DNA of 64,000 nt, taken from contig NZ_JAHXBG010000008.1 of assembly GCF_020103725.1 (NCBI RefSeq), forward strand, positions 124,001-188,000, given 5' to 3'. Numbering within the stretch: position 1 is the first letter of the stretch; each line of letters opens with the position of its first letter. Below, one piece after another: positions 18,718 to 26,600 of the stretch. This DNA comes from Hyalangium gracile. Lineage in GTDB: Bacteria > Myxococcota > Myxococcia > Myxococcales > Myxococcaceae. A program made the translations under genes and the position numbers. Under the pieces are notes generated by a model, which was given only the letters and a program-made list of their open reading frames with translations, did not search any database and was not told where the DNA came from.

Positions 18718-18930
18718 GGCACTCACCTCCTCACAGGAGCCCCGTCAACGGATCGAACCCTCGTAAGGCAAAAGGTAGGCACCTCCCACTGGCGCTCGGG
18801 TAGGCAGTCCAGCAGGCCCCGTGTGCCTTGCCTCGGTGGCAAGCCTTCCCCGAGAAAGCCTGACCGTCTCGATTTCCTTTTTTCGCTTTCCTTTTTTCGC
18901 GGGGCGTCATAAAGGGTCGCTTACAGAGAT
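18718..18930. other. Divergent intergenic region with a tandem repeat
   Basis: About 210 bases between the divergently read MFS and kinase genes, with clearly lower G+C than its surroundings. It must hold promoters for both directions, but no convincing -35/-10 pair was found. It includes a T-rich 14-bp unit repeated twice without a spacer at 18873-18900. Confidence 0.5.
18873..18900 (+). repeat. 14-bp tandem repeat, two perfect copies
   Basis: The unit TTTCCTTTTTTCGC occurs at 18873-18886 and again at 18887-18900 with no spacer. It lies 30 bases upstream of the possible kinase start at 18931. Such T-rich units are rare in this GC-rich DNA; it could be a binding site or a slippage product. 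Confidence 0.9.
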
Positions 18931-19878
18931 ATGGGAAATCTACAGCCAAGCACTCCCTGGAAGAGCCAGTTTCACTACATGGAAACGCTCATCGGGAGCG
19001 CCAACAGCCTGCCGACGCTGGCGGTGGGAGTGGCGGCGGAGAGCCGGCGGGAGGAGGAGGCGGGGCTGTTCGCCGGGCGCTACCAGCTGCGTCGCGTGCT
19101 GGGGCGAGGGGGCATGGGGACGGTGTACTTGGCGGACGATGAGTTCCAGGGCGAGCGGGTGGCACTGAAGGTGCTGGATGCCTCGGTGGCGCGGAACCCG
19201 GGGGCGCGGGAGCGGTTCGCCCGGGAGGCGAGGCTGGCCCGGCGCATCACCCACCGGAACGTGGCGCGGGTGTTCGAGCTGGGCAGCGCTCAGGGGCGGG
19301 CGTTCCTGACGCTGGAGTACGTGGAGGGGGAGGACCTGCGGGCGCGGCTGATGCGGGAGGGTGCGCTGAAGCCGGAGGTGGCGGCGCGGCTGGCGCTGGC
19401 GGTCTGCGCGGGGCTGGGGGCGGCGCACGCGGCGTCGGTGGTGCATCGGGACCTGAAGCCGGCCAACGTGATGCTGGAGCGAGGGGGGCGGGTGGTGCTG
19501 ACGGACTTCGGCATCGCGCGGGCCATGGAGGATCAGGGCTCGGAGGGGTTGACGCACTCGCACGGCGTGGTGGGCACGCCGCAGTACATGGCGCCCGAGC
19601 AGCTCACCGAGTCGCCGGTGGATGCGCGCACGGATGTGTACGCGGTGGGGCTGCTGCTGCATGAGATGCTGGTGGGAGCGCCGGCCTTCGAGGCGACGAC
19701 GTTGAAGGAGGCCTACGCGCGGCTGCGTCAGCCGCCGCCGGATCCGCGGGAGCACGCGCGAGTGCCCGCGGCGCTGGCGGAGCTGGTGATGCGCTGCCTG
19801 GCCCGGGCGCCGGAGGAGCGGCCCTCGGGAGCGACCGAGGTGGCACGGTGCCTGGAGGCGTGGCTGGCTCAGTGCTGA
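18931..19878 (+). CDS. Cytosolic Hanks-type Ser/Thr protein kinase
   Basis: 315 residues, essentially one kinase domain. Visible motifs are the glycine loop GRGGMGTV (59-66), catalytic Lys80 in VALK, HRDLKPANV (172-180), DFG (192-194) and GTPQYMAPEQ (215-224). There is no transmembrane or sensor domain, unlike many myxobacterial PknB-type kinases, so it is probably cytosolic and controlled by partners. Start is unsure: ATG 18931 and ATG 18979 are both possible and neither has a strong ribosome site. Its last 12 bases are part of a 65-bp repeat that recurs at 21936, at the edge of the protease island. Confidence 0.9.
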   Translation: MGNLQPSTPWKSQFHYMETLIGSANSLPTLAVGVAAESRREEEAGLFAGRYQLRRVLGRGGMGTVYLADDEFQGERVALKVLDASVARNPGARERFAREARLARRITHRNVARVFELGSAQGRAFLTLEYVEGEDLRARLMREGALKPEVAARLALAVCAGLGAAHAASVVHRDLKPANVMLERGGRVVLTDFGIARAMEDQGSEGLTHSHGVVGTPQYMAPEQLTESPVDARTDVYAVGLLLHEMLVGAPAFEATTLKEAYARLRQPPPDPREHARVPAALAELVMRCLARAPEERPSGATEVARCLEAWLAQC

Positions 19879-19931
19879 CGGGGCACGGCCTCGCGGAAGA
19901 ACTTCGCGCCGATGAGCAGCGCCACGCCGCC
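19867..19931. repeat. 65-bp direct repeat, left copy (overlaps kinase 3' end and an MFS gene remnant)
   Basis: Identical over 65 bases to 21936-22000 in the same orientation, offset 2069 bases. The match begins at the GCTC of the kinase's penultimate codons and stops abruptly at 19931. It contains the kinase stop (TGA 19876-19878) and, on the minus strand, the last 20 codons plus stop of the MFS gene whose complete copy ends at 21938. Confidence 0.97.
19869..19931 (-). pseudogene. Remnant of the MFS transporter 3' end
   Basis: On the minus strand these 63 bases encode the last 20 residues of the downstream MFS transporter (GGVALLIGAKFFREAVPRQH) plus its stop, with no upstream coding sequence. 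It is a duplicate of 21938-22000 and marks the left boundary of the inserted segment. Confidence 0.9.
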
Positions 19932-19940
19932 ACGCAAGCT

Positions 19941-20903
19941 TCAGGGCATGGTGGAGGTGAGCCGGTCTGCCTGGCGGATCTCCTCGGCCAGCCACCCGAG
20001 GTAGCGGTAGGTGCTCGTGAAGGTCGACTTCCTGCCGGGCGAGGATCTCGAGCTGATGCCGACGAGCACAGGTCCGATGGCGTCCTCACGGAAGCAAGGG
20101 CCGCCGCTGTCGCCTGGCAGCGCCAGGGCCCCGGGTAGCTCGATGGTGAACGTATCACCCTGCACTTTCGCGACGGTGTTCCTGCCGAATCGGCGGACCG
20201 GTCTGGCGTCCGTATACGAGATGAGTCCACCCCTGACATCGTCTGCCCCATAGCCCGCCACGACGATGCGATCATTGACCTGGATGTCGGTGTCCGCGAT
20301 GGCGGTGGGAGAGAACCGCCGCTCGACAGGCTGATTCAGGAGGACGACGGCGAGGTCCGCTCTGCTTTCGGTGACGACATCCAGGACGACATAGCGCCTT
20401 CCTCCTTCAACGAAGAAATGGTCGACCTTGGCTTCTGGTGGAAGCAGGAGCTTCTTCTTCTTGAGGAGCACCTTGAAGTCCCGATGAGGTCGAACCTCTC
20501 CGACGTAGGTCTTGAAGGTACCGGACTGCTCTCCTGTCTTGACGGTAGCGCTCTTCTCGCAGGTAGAGCGGTCGATGGTGGTCGTTCCCTTGTTCTCTCT
20601 TCCTCGACACAGGCAGTGCCCCGCCGTGAGGACGAGGCGAGGATGAATGAGCACGCCACTGCACTCCTCCGCTGCGGCAAGGGTGACGTACACGGTCGAG
20701 GGAAAGCGGTCCTGGAGGTCTCTCTCTCCCTGGAAGATGGTGAGGACCTCGTCCGAGGGTTGCACCTCGGACAGCGTCCGTTCTTCAGGGGACGGTCCTG
20801 GGACGGGAGTACTGGCAAGGCATCCGCTCAGCGCCAGCAGTGACAAGGACATCAGCCTGGGCATGGCCCTCTGCGCTCGTTGAAGAAGGCTCGGGCCGGT
20901 CAT
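19941..20903 (-). CDS. Trypsin-like (S1) serine protease, predicted lipoprotein
   Basis: 320 residues. The leader ends LSLLALSGC (Cys28), a good lipobox, so the protein is probably anchored in the envelope. The chymotrypsin-fold triad is complete: His96 in LTAGHC, Asp183 in SRADLAVVLL and Ser266 in GDSGGP. An inserted basic/hydrophobic segment around 145-160 (KVLLKKKKLLLPP) lies between the His and Asp motifs. The start ATG overlaps the stop of the second protease gene by 4 bases, so the pair is co-translated. Codon use is less G/C-biased than its neighbours, consistent with recent acquisition. Substrate unknown. Confidence 0.9.
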   Translation of the reverse strand: MTGPSLLQRAQRAMPRLMSLSLLALSGCLASTPVPGPSPEERTLSEVQPSDEVLTIFQGERDLQDRFPSTVYVTLAAAEECSGVLIHPRLVLTAGHCLCRGRENKGTTTIDRSTCEKSATVKTGEQSGTFKTYVGEVRPHRDFKVLLKKKKLLLPPEAKVDHFFVEGGRRYVVLDVVTESRADLAVVLLNQPVERRFSPTAIADTDIQVNDRIVVAGYGADDVRGGLISYTDARPVRRFGRNTVAKVQGDTFTIELPGALALPGDSGGPCFREDAIGPVLVGISSRSSPGRKSTFTSTYRYLGWLAEEIRQADRLTSTMP

Positions 20904-21889
20904 GGAATCGTGTCCTCGTCTCTTGGAGGGCTCCTTGAAGGCAGGCTGGCCCGTTGGAGTTCGGAGACCAGCCAGTCCCGGTAAGGGTAGATGCTCACGA
21001 ACGCATCCCCTTCTTTCGAGCTCAGGGTTGTGATGCCCAGGAGCACGGCCTCTCCCTTGTCCTGGCGCAGACAGGAGTCTCCGCTTCCTCGGGTGAAGGG
21101 AGCTCCCGCCTGCGAGAACAGGATCACATCACCGTTGGGCGGCGCGGGCCTCGCGAGCTTCTTCCTGCCAGACCGGCGGCGCCCGAGGATCAGGTCATTT
21201 CTGCCATCGAGCCCATGACCCACAATCACGAAGGATTCTTCGGATGGGAGCTCCGAGGTTGGCAGGCGAATCGCCGGAACGGTGCCATCGATCGGGCGGT
21301 CCAGGACGACCACTGCGAGATCGGACTTGCTCGATATCGGTAGTCCCTGCTCATCCAGGAGAATCTCGAGGCCGGGATGAGGTCGCACCTTGCCGCTGGA
21401 GCTCCGATATTGCTCGTCCCAGGAGCGCTCGGACTGGATGTGCTTGGGGGTGTAGATGACAGTCTCCGCGGTAGCGGTTCGAGCACACCGAGAGCTGTCG
21501 ATGACCGAGCGCGCCTTGCTGTTCGGTAGGGAGACTTCGTGTGCTTTGCAGACGCAGTGTCCCGCCGTCAGGACGAGGCGGGGACTGATGAGTGCGCCAC
21601 TACAGGTGATGGAGCCATGGGGCTCGAAGGAAGCCTGGAGCATGACGGCAAACGAGTAGCGATTGGTGACGTCCCACTCTCCATCGGGGAGAGACATGCG
21701 CTCGCCAATGGGGAGTACCTCGTAGTCGTCGCCGTTGACGAACTCGGTGTCATCACCACCAACGCCGGCTTCGGTGGGGAGCGGCTCGACAGTTGCCGTC
21801 TTGGGCGAATGGGCGTGGCATCTCTCGCAGGACAGCAGGAGGCCGATGACCAGCATGGCCGCAGCGGAGAATGGACGGTGGTCTCGCAC
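20900..21889 (-). CDS. Trypsin-like (S1) protease paralogue with divergent serine motif
   Basis: 329 residues, paralogous to the next gene. The leader ends IGLLLSC (Cys21), a lipobox. His111 (LTAGHC) and Asp190 (SKSDLAVVVLD) are intact. The nucleophile region reads GSGDSCLRQ, so Ser272 is present but the two glycines and proline that normally follow (GDSGGP) are replaced by Cys-Leu-Arg. This alters the wall of the substrate pocket, so it may be poorly active, have unusual specificity or serve as a binding partner. It starts 48 bases after the MFS stop on the same strand and overlaps the second protease by 4 bases. Confidence 0.87.
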   Translation of the reverse strand: MRDHRPFSAAAMLVIGLLLSCERCHAHSPKTATVEPLPTEAGVGGDDTEFVNGDDYEVLPIGERMSLPDGEWDVTNRYSFAVMLQASFEPHGSITCSGALISPRLVLTAGHCVCKAHEVSLPNSKARSVIDSSRCARTATAETVIYTPKHIQSERSWDEQYRSSSGKVRPHPGLEILLDEQGLPISSKSDLAVVVLDRPIDGTVPAIRLPTSELPSEESFVIVGHGLDGRNDLILGRRRSGRKKLARPAPPNGDVILFSQAGAPFTRGSGDSCLRQDKGEAVLLGITTLSSKEGDAFVSIYPYRDWLVSELQRASLPSRSPPRDEDTIP

Positions 21890-21935
21890 TGAGAAGAACC
21901 CTCCGGAAGGAGCACCGTACTCGCTTCGAGCGAAC

Positions 21936-22000
21936 GCTCAGTGCTGACGGGGCACGGCCTCGCGGAAGAACTTCGCGCCGATGAGCAGCGCCACGCCGCC
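21936..22000. repeat. 65-bp direct repeat, right copy
   Basis: Perfect copy of 19867-19931. It contains the intact 3' end of the MFS gene (stop at 21938-21940 on the minus strand, and the 20 codons before it). The last 12 bases of the kinase gene, including its stop codon, are also duplicated here without the rest of the gene. Confidence 0.97.
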
Positions 22001-23200
22001 CAGGAGCACGGGCAGCGCGTTCACCTCGATGGCGGTGGTGAGGTCGGCGCTGTCGGCGATCTTGCCGATGAGCGTGGGGGAGATGGCGTCTCCCAGCAGG
22101 TGGATGCACAGCACGTTGAGCCCCATGGCGAAGGCTCGGAAGGCGGGCTGCACGCAGTTGACGATGGCCGCGTTGATGGGGCCGCTGTTGAGGAACACCA
22201 GGAACTGGGCCACGGCGATGGCGGCGAAGGTGGTCAGGTCCGAGTCCAGGTTCACCGCGACGTACATGGCGGGCGCGGCGAGCAGCAGCCCCAGGCCAGA
22301 CACGAAGAGGCCGCCGCCCTCGCGCTTGCGGTCCATCTTGTCCCCGAGCCACCCGCCGGCCACCGTGCCCAGCAGGCCCGCCGTGGCGGTGATGGCGCCG
22401 AAGATGAAGCCCGCCTTGTCATCGGGGATGCCCCGCGTCCTCACCATATAGGTAGGCATCCAGAAGCCGAGCCCACCGATGGAGAACGTCATCAGCGTGT
22501 AGCCCGCCGTGGTGGCCCAGAAGGCCTTGTTGCCCGCGAGCCCCTTGAGGCCCACCTTGAAGGGCAGCTTCGTCTGGGCGTCCGGCCCGTCCATGGCGCC
22601 GCGCTGGGGCTCGGGCATGAAGAAGGCCATCGTCCCGAGGATGAGCCCCGGCACGCCGCCCGCGAAGAAGGCCGTGTGCCACGAGTAGGTGCTGCTCAGC
22701 CACCCGCCCAGGCCATAGCCGGCCGCCGCGCCCACCGGGATGGCGATGTAGAAGTACGAGAGCACCCGCGTCCGCTGCTGCCGCGGGTAGAGGTCCGAGA
22801 TGATGGAGGGCGCCACCGCGCCATAGCCCGCCTCGCCGATGCCGATGACGGCCCGGGCGATCATCAGCATCACGAAGGTGGTGGCCAGGCCCGAGGCCCC
22901 GGTGGCGAGGCTCCACACGAGCACGCCGCCCGCGACGAGGAACTTCCGGGGGACGCGGTCGCCCAGGTAGCCGCCGATGGGCGAGGCCAGCATGAACACC
23001 ACGATGAAGACGGTGCCGAGCAGGCCCGACTGGGTGTTGTTGATGCCCAGGTCCGCCTGGATCTTCGGCAGGGCGCTCGCGACGATGTACCGGTCCAGGT
23101 AGTTGACCAGGTTGATCAGCGTGAGGATGAAGAGCGCGTAGCCCGCGCGCACGGTGGGCGTCGCTGGCGAGGAGCTGGCCACGGCGGGGGAGAGGCTCAT
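21938..23200 (-). CDS. Spinster-like MFS transporter
   Basis: 420 residues with 12 predicted membrane segments. The start of the fold (YALFILTLINLVNYLDRYIVASALP) and the loop GDRVPRK match the spinster/hexuronate-type MFS branch, which exports or imports small lipids, organic acids or drugs. The start ATG at 23200 is fixed by its ATGA overlap with the ppx/gppA stop. It is the last gene of a long run beginning at tolQ. Its final 63 bases lie inside the 65-bp repeat flanking the protease island, so its 3' end was kept intact. Confidence 0.9.
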   Translation of the reverse strand: MSLSPAVASSSPATPTVRAGYALFILTLINLVNYLDRYIVASALPKIQADLGINNTQSGLLGTVFIVVFMLASPIGGYLGDRVPRKFLVAGGVLVWSLATGASGLATTFVMLMIARAVIGIGEAGYGAVAPSIISDLYPRQQRTRVLSYFYIAIPVGAAAGYGLGGWLSSTYSWHTAFFAGGVPGLILGTMAFFMPEPQRGAMDGPDAQTKLPFKVGLKGLAGNKAFWATTAGYTLMTFSIGGLGFWMPTYMVRTRGIPDDKAGFIFGAITATAGLLGTVAGGWLGDKMDRKREGGGLFVSGLGLLLAAPAMYVAVNLDSDLTTFAAIAVAQFLVFLNSGPINAAIVNCVQPAFRAFAMGLNVLCIHLLGDAISPTLIGKIADSADLTTAIEVNALPVLLGGVALLIGAKFFREAVPRQH

Positions 23201-24126
23201 GTCCGAGGGGCTCCGAAGCGGTGGGCCATCAGCCCCCAGCGCAGCCCGCGGTCGCTCACTCGGCACTCCTCGAGCTGCAGGGCGCGCAGGGCCTCCAGCA
23301 GGATGAGGGAGCCGGCGGGGATGACGTCGGCGCGCTTGGGCTGCAGGCCGGGCAGCTTCTGCCGCTCGGCCAGGGGCATGGAGCAGAGCTGGCCCACGAG
23401 CTGCTCGAGCTGTGCCCGGGTGAGGGTGCCGCCGTGCACGCGCGTGGCGTCATAGGGATCGACGCGGTTCTGCACCGCGTAGATGGTCGTCACGGTGCCG
23501 GCCACACCCACCAGTTCCGCGGCGGGGGGAGGGGGAGGCAGCGTGGCGAAGGTGTCGCGGAGGAACGTGGTGATGGCCTGGCGCTCCTCGGCGGAGGGCG
23601 GATCCGAGCGGACGAAGCGCTCGGTGAGGCGCACCGAGCCCACGTCATAGCTGTGGCGGAAGTCCACGCGGCCGGCGCTGTTGCCGTAGATGAACTCGGT
23701 GGAGCCGCCGCCGATGTCGATGACGAGCAGGGGCCCCGCGGCCTGGCTGCCGAAGTCCATGTGGGCCGAGGAGAACGAGAGCTGGGCCTCCAGCTCGCCG
23801 GAGATGATCTCCACGGTGACGCCAGCGCGCTCCCTGGCGGCGGCGAGGAACTCCGCGCCGTTCTGGGCGTCGCGGGCCGCGCTGGTGGCGGACACGGCGA
23901 TGCCCTCGGCGCCCAGGGCGCGCGCCTCGTTGGCGAAGGCCGTCATCGTGGCGAGCGTGGCCTCCATGCCTTCGGGGGACAGGCGGCGGCTCTTGTCCAC
24001 TCCCCGTCCCAGTCGGGTGATCTCGGCCCGCTCCAGGACGGCCTGGAACTGACCGTCGGGAGTCCGGTCCGCGACCAGCAGGAGGACCGAGTTGGTGCCC
24101 ACGTCGATGGTGGCAAATCGCGGCAT
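23197..24126 (-). CDS. Ppx/GppA-family exopolyphosphatase or pppGpp phosphohydrolase
   Basis: 309 residues, the short two-domain form. The ATPase-like fold shows DVGTNSVLLLVAD at 8-20, SATSAARDAQNG in the substrate loop and VIDIGGGSTEF near 144-154. Family members hydrolyse polyphosphate or pppGpp; the short form lacks the C-terminal HD-like domain of E. coli Ppx. It overlaps the MFS gene by 4 bases and follows the aminotransferase gene by 15 bases, placing it in the tol run. Which activity dominates cannot be told from sequence. Confidence 0.92.
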   Translation of the reverse strand: MPRFATIDVGTNSVLLLVADRTPDGQFQAVLERAEITRLGRGVDKSRRLSPEGMEATLATMTAFANEARALGAEGIAVSATSAARDAQNGAEFLAAARERAGVTVEIISGELEAQLSFSSAHMDFGSQAAGPLLVIDIGGGSTEFIYGNSAGRVDFRHSYDVGSVRLTERFVRSDPPSAEERQAITTFLRDTFATLPPPPPAAELVGVAGTVTTIYAVQNRVDPYDATRVHGGTLTRAQLEQLVGQLCSMPLAERQKLPGLQPKRADVIPAGSLILLEALRALQLEECRVSDRGLRWGLMAHRFGAPRT

Positions 24127-24141
24127 TGGCCGGCAGCCTAC

Positions 24142-25329
24142 TCAACGCAGCAGCGCTTCCAAAGCCTCCGCCAGGGTCTGGTACTCCGCGTGTGTGTTGT
24201 AGGCCTGGGCGGAGATGCGCAGGTGGCGCTGGGGCGGGCGGGGCCAGGCCGTCACGGGCACCTCGATGCGCCACTCGTGGAAGAGCCGATCCTGGAGCGG
24301 ATCCAGGTAGTAGGGAGGGGGAGGCTCCGCCGGGAAGCCGTCCGGCAGGCCCACGGTGGCCATGGCGCCCAGCATCTCCTCCGGACAGTGGGGGGCGGTG
24401 CCGAGGCGCTCGCACAGCATCCGGCGCGCGGCCACGGCCTTGGCGTGGTTGTCGGCCATCAGCGCCGGCCAGCCCCCGGGCAGCAGGCCGCCCATGAAGC
24501 GCAGGGCGTGGGGGATGCAGAGCGCCGCGGAGGGGTCATCCGTCCCCGTCCAGTCGAAGTCCAGGCGGAAGCGAGAGCGGTCCTGGCGCTTGGAGTTGTG
24601 GCCATGGCTCACCGAGAGCGGCTTGATGCCGGCCTGGAGGTCCTTCCGGACGTGGAGGAAGGCCGCGCCCTTGGGGGCACAGAGCCACTTGTGGCAGTTG
24701 CCGGTGTAGTAGCCGGCGCCGAGCTCGCACAGGGAGAGGGGCACCTGCCCGGGGCCGTGCGCGCCATCCACGAGCGTCTCCACGCCCTCCTGGCGCAGGA
24801 GGCCGACGAGCTCCTTCAGCGGCATGACGAGCGCGGTCTGGCTGCTGATGTGGTCGACGAGCAGCAGCCGGGTGCGCGAGGTGACGTGCTCCAGCACGGC
24901 GTCGACCACGGCACGGGGGGAGGGCACGGGCCAGGGCAGCTGGGCCACCACCACCTTGGCCCCGGCGAGGCCGGCGACCCAGTCGAGCGCGTTGCGCGAG
25001 GCGTTGTACTCTTGGTTGGTGGTGAGCAGCTCGTCGCCGGGGGACAGGCGCAGCGAGCGCAGCACCGTGTTCACGCCAGCGGTGGCGTTGGGCACGAAGG
25101 CCACGGTCTCCGGGTCCGCGTCGACGAAGGCGGCCAGGGCGCTCCGGGCCTCGTCGAGCAGCGGCTCGAGCTCGCGCACGAAGAAGCGGACCGGCTCGGC
25201 CTCCAGGCGCGCGCGCACCTCCGCCTGCGCCTGGAGCACCTCGGTGGGGCAGGCGCCGAACGAGCCGTGGTTGAGGAAGACGATGTCCGGATCGAGCGAC
25301 CAGCGAGCGCGCAGCGGCGAGGCGCTCAT
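24142..25329 (-). CDS. Class V PLP-dependent aminotransferase (isopenicillin N epimerase-like)
   Basis: 395 residues. Fold-type I PLP enzyme: FLNHGSFGACP at 18-28, DGAHGPGQ at 188-195 and the PLP lysine in GNCHKWLCAPK (Lys214). The N-terminal NHGSFG motif is typical of the isopenicillin-N epimerase/CefD-like branch, which covers racemases, desulfurases and aminotransferases, so the reaction is open. Its ATG overlaps the tolB stop by 4 bases (25326-25329), tying it to the tol transcript. Confidence 0.88.
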   Translation of the reverse strand: MSASPLRARWSLDPDIVFLNHGSFGACPTEVLQAQAEVRARLEAEPVRFFVRELEPLLDEARSALAAFVDADPETVAFVPNATAGVNTVLRSLRLSPGDELLTTNQEYNASRNALDWVAGLAGAKVVVAQLPWPVPSPRAVVDAVLEHVTSRTRLLLVDHISSQTALVMPLKELVGLLRQEGVETLVDGAHGPGQVPLSLCELGAGYYTGNCHKWLCAPKGAAFLHVRKDLQAGIKPLSVSHGHNSKRQDRSRFRLDFDWTGTDDPSAALCIPHALRFMGGLLPGGWPALMADNHAKAVAARRMLCERLGTAPHCPEEMLGAMATVGLPDGFPAEPPPPYYLDPLQDRLFHEWRIEVPVTAWPRPPQRHLRISAQAYNTHAEYQTLAEALEALLR

Positions 25330-26600
25330 GGGGCCCAGTCGGGAGTGAGGCCTCCCGCCTTCTCCATGGGGAGGGGGAGCTGGTTGTTGCCGTCGGCCGT
25401 CATCACGTAGAGCCGGGGCGCGCCGTCGCGCGTGGAGGTGAAGAGGATGAGGCGGCCGTTGGGCGAGAAGACGGGCTCCTCGTTGTTGCCCTGGTCCTGG
25501 GTGAGGCGGCCGATCTTCCCGGTGTCCACGTTGACGGTGAAGAGGTCGAACGCGTTGCGCTCGTCGCGCGCGGTGAAGGCGATGAGGTCGCCTCGGGGAG
25601 ACCAGTCCGGCGTCTGGTTGTAGTTGCCCTGGAAGGTGAGCCGCTTGGGGTTCGAGCCGTCCGCGTTCATCACGTAGATCTGCGGCGAGCCGCCCCGGTT
25701 GGACACGAAGGCGATGCGCTTGCCGTCCGGGGACCAGGCGGGGCTGGAGTTGATGCCGTAGGGCGTGTCGGTGATGGCCTTGGGAGAGCTGCCGTCCGCG
25801 TTGGCCACGTAGAGCTGGGTGCTCTCACCCTCGGCCAGCGCGTAGGCGATGCGCTTGCCGTCCGGGGACCAGGCGATGCCGGTGGCCATCTGGCCGTTCT
25901 GCACGACGGCGCGGGCGTCCTCGCCGGGCCGCTGCACGTAGAGGTCCGGGCGACCCTTGCGATAGGAGGTGAAGCCCACGGCGCCCCCGGGCCCCAGGGC
26001 CGGCAGCAGGTTGATGCCGCCGTTGGTGAGGGCGCGGGCGTTGTTGCCGTCCCAGTCGGCCACCCAGACGTCGCGGTTGGAGCCCGTCTTGCGCACGAAG
26101 GTGATGCGGGTGAGGAAGGGGCTCGACTCACGGGTGAGGTGCTTGTAGAGCGCGTCGGCGAGGAAGTGCGCCAGCTGGCGCGGCTCGTTGGCGGGCACGG
26201 CGTGGCTCGCCTTGAAGTCCTCGCGGCCGGTGCCCACGTTGAACAGGCGCAGCTCGCCGCGCAGCGTGGAGCCCTCGGCGCCCAGCTGCACCTTCACGAG
26301 CGACTCGGCGCCCACGTCCGCCCAGCGCGAGAAGTTGATGCTGCCCGCCGTCACGCCCTCCTTGGGATCGGCCGTGAAGCTGGAGCGATCCAGCACCTGG
26401 AAGATGCCGGAGGCGCGCAGGTCGAACACGAAGGGCGCGTCGAAGTCATTGGCGGCCTTCTTCCCGCCCTCGTCCACGGTGAGTGGAGCAGGGACGGCCA
26501 GGGGCAGCGGGCGGAAGTTGGCGCCGGAGATCTGGATGACCGGGGCCTGGGCGAGCGCCGCGATCGGGAGGAGCAGCAGCGAGAAGAGGAGGGCTTTCAC
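25326..26600 (-). CDS. tolB: Tol-Pal system periplasmic protein TolB
   Basis: 424 residues. A signal peptide (KALLFSLLLLPIAALAQA) is followed by the TolB amino-terminal domain and a six-bladed propeller with repeated WSPDGKRIAY/F blades (IAWSPDGKRIAYA, PAWSPDGKRIAFV, PDWSPRGDLIAFT, PVFSPNGRLILFT) and DG(S/N)NPK turns. TolB links the TolQRA inner-membrane motor to Pal during outer-membrane constriction. The start is GTG 26600, fixed by its GTGA overlap with the tolA-like stop. No pal or cpoB gene follows; the next genes are an aminotransferase and ppx/gppA. Confidence 0.95.
   Translation of the reverse strand: MKALLFSLLLLPIAALAQAPVIQISGANFRPLPLAVPAPLTVDEGGKKAANDFDAPFVFDLRASGIFQVLDRSSFTADPKEGVTAGSINFSRWADVGAESLVKVQLGAEGSTLRGELRLFNVGTGREDFKASHAVPANEPRQLAHFLADALYKHLTRESSPFLTRITFVRKTGSNRDVWVADWDGNNARALTNGGINLLPALGPGGAVGFTSYRKGRPDLYVQRPGEDARAVVQNGQMATGIAWSPDGKRIAYALAEGESTQLYVANADGSSPKAITDTPYGINSSPAWSPDGKRIAFVSNRGGSPQIYVMNADGSNPKRLTFQGNYNQTPDWSPRGDLIAFTARDERNAFDLFTVNVDTGKIGRLTQDQGNNEEPVFSPNGRLILFTSTRDGAPRLYVMTADGNNQLPLPMEKAGGLTPDWAP

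Larger units (their letters stand above)
19867..22000. mobile_element. Putative 2-kb gene island carrying two trypsin-like proteases
   Basis: The segment between the two 65-bp direct repeats holds only two overlapping protease genes. Its G+C is visibly lower than on either side (a sample row at 20401-20460 is about 52% by hand count, against about 70% around). The repeat regenerates the 3' ends of both convergent neighbours, as at attachment sites of integrative elements. No integrase, transposase or terminal inverted repeats are present, so the mechanism is unknown; capture by homologous recombination is also possible. Confidence 0.6.

Noticed and set aside
19867-22000. Insertion sequence
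   Set aside because: No transposase, no terminal inverted repeats, and a 65-bp duplication is far longer than usual IS target duplications.
23221-25410. Long plus-strand open frame across ppx/gppA and the aminotransferase genes
   Set aside because: Antisense to two genes with intact catalytic motifs; composition is GC-shadow-like.
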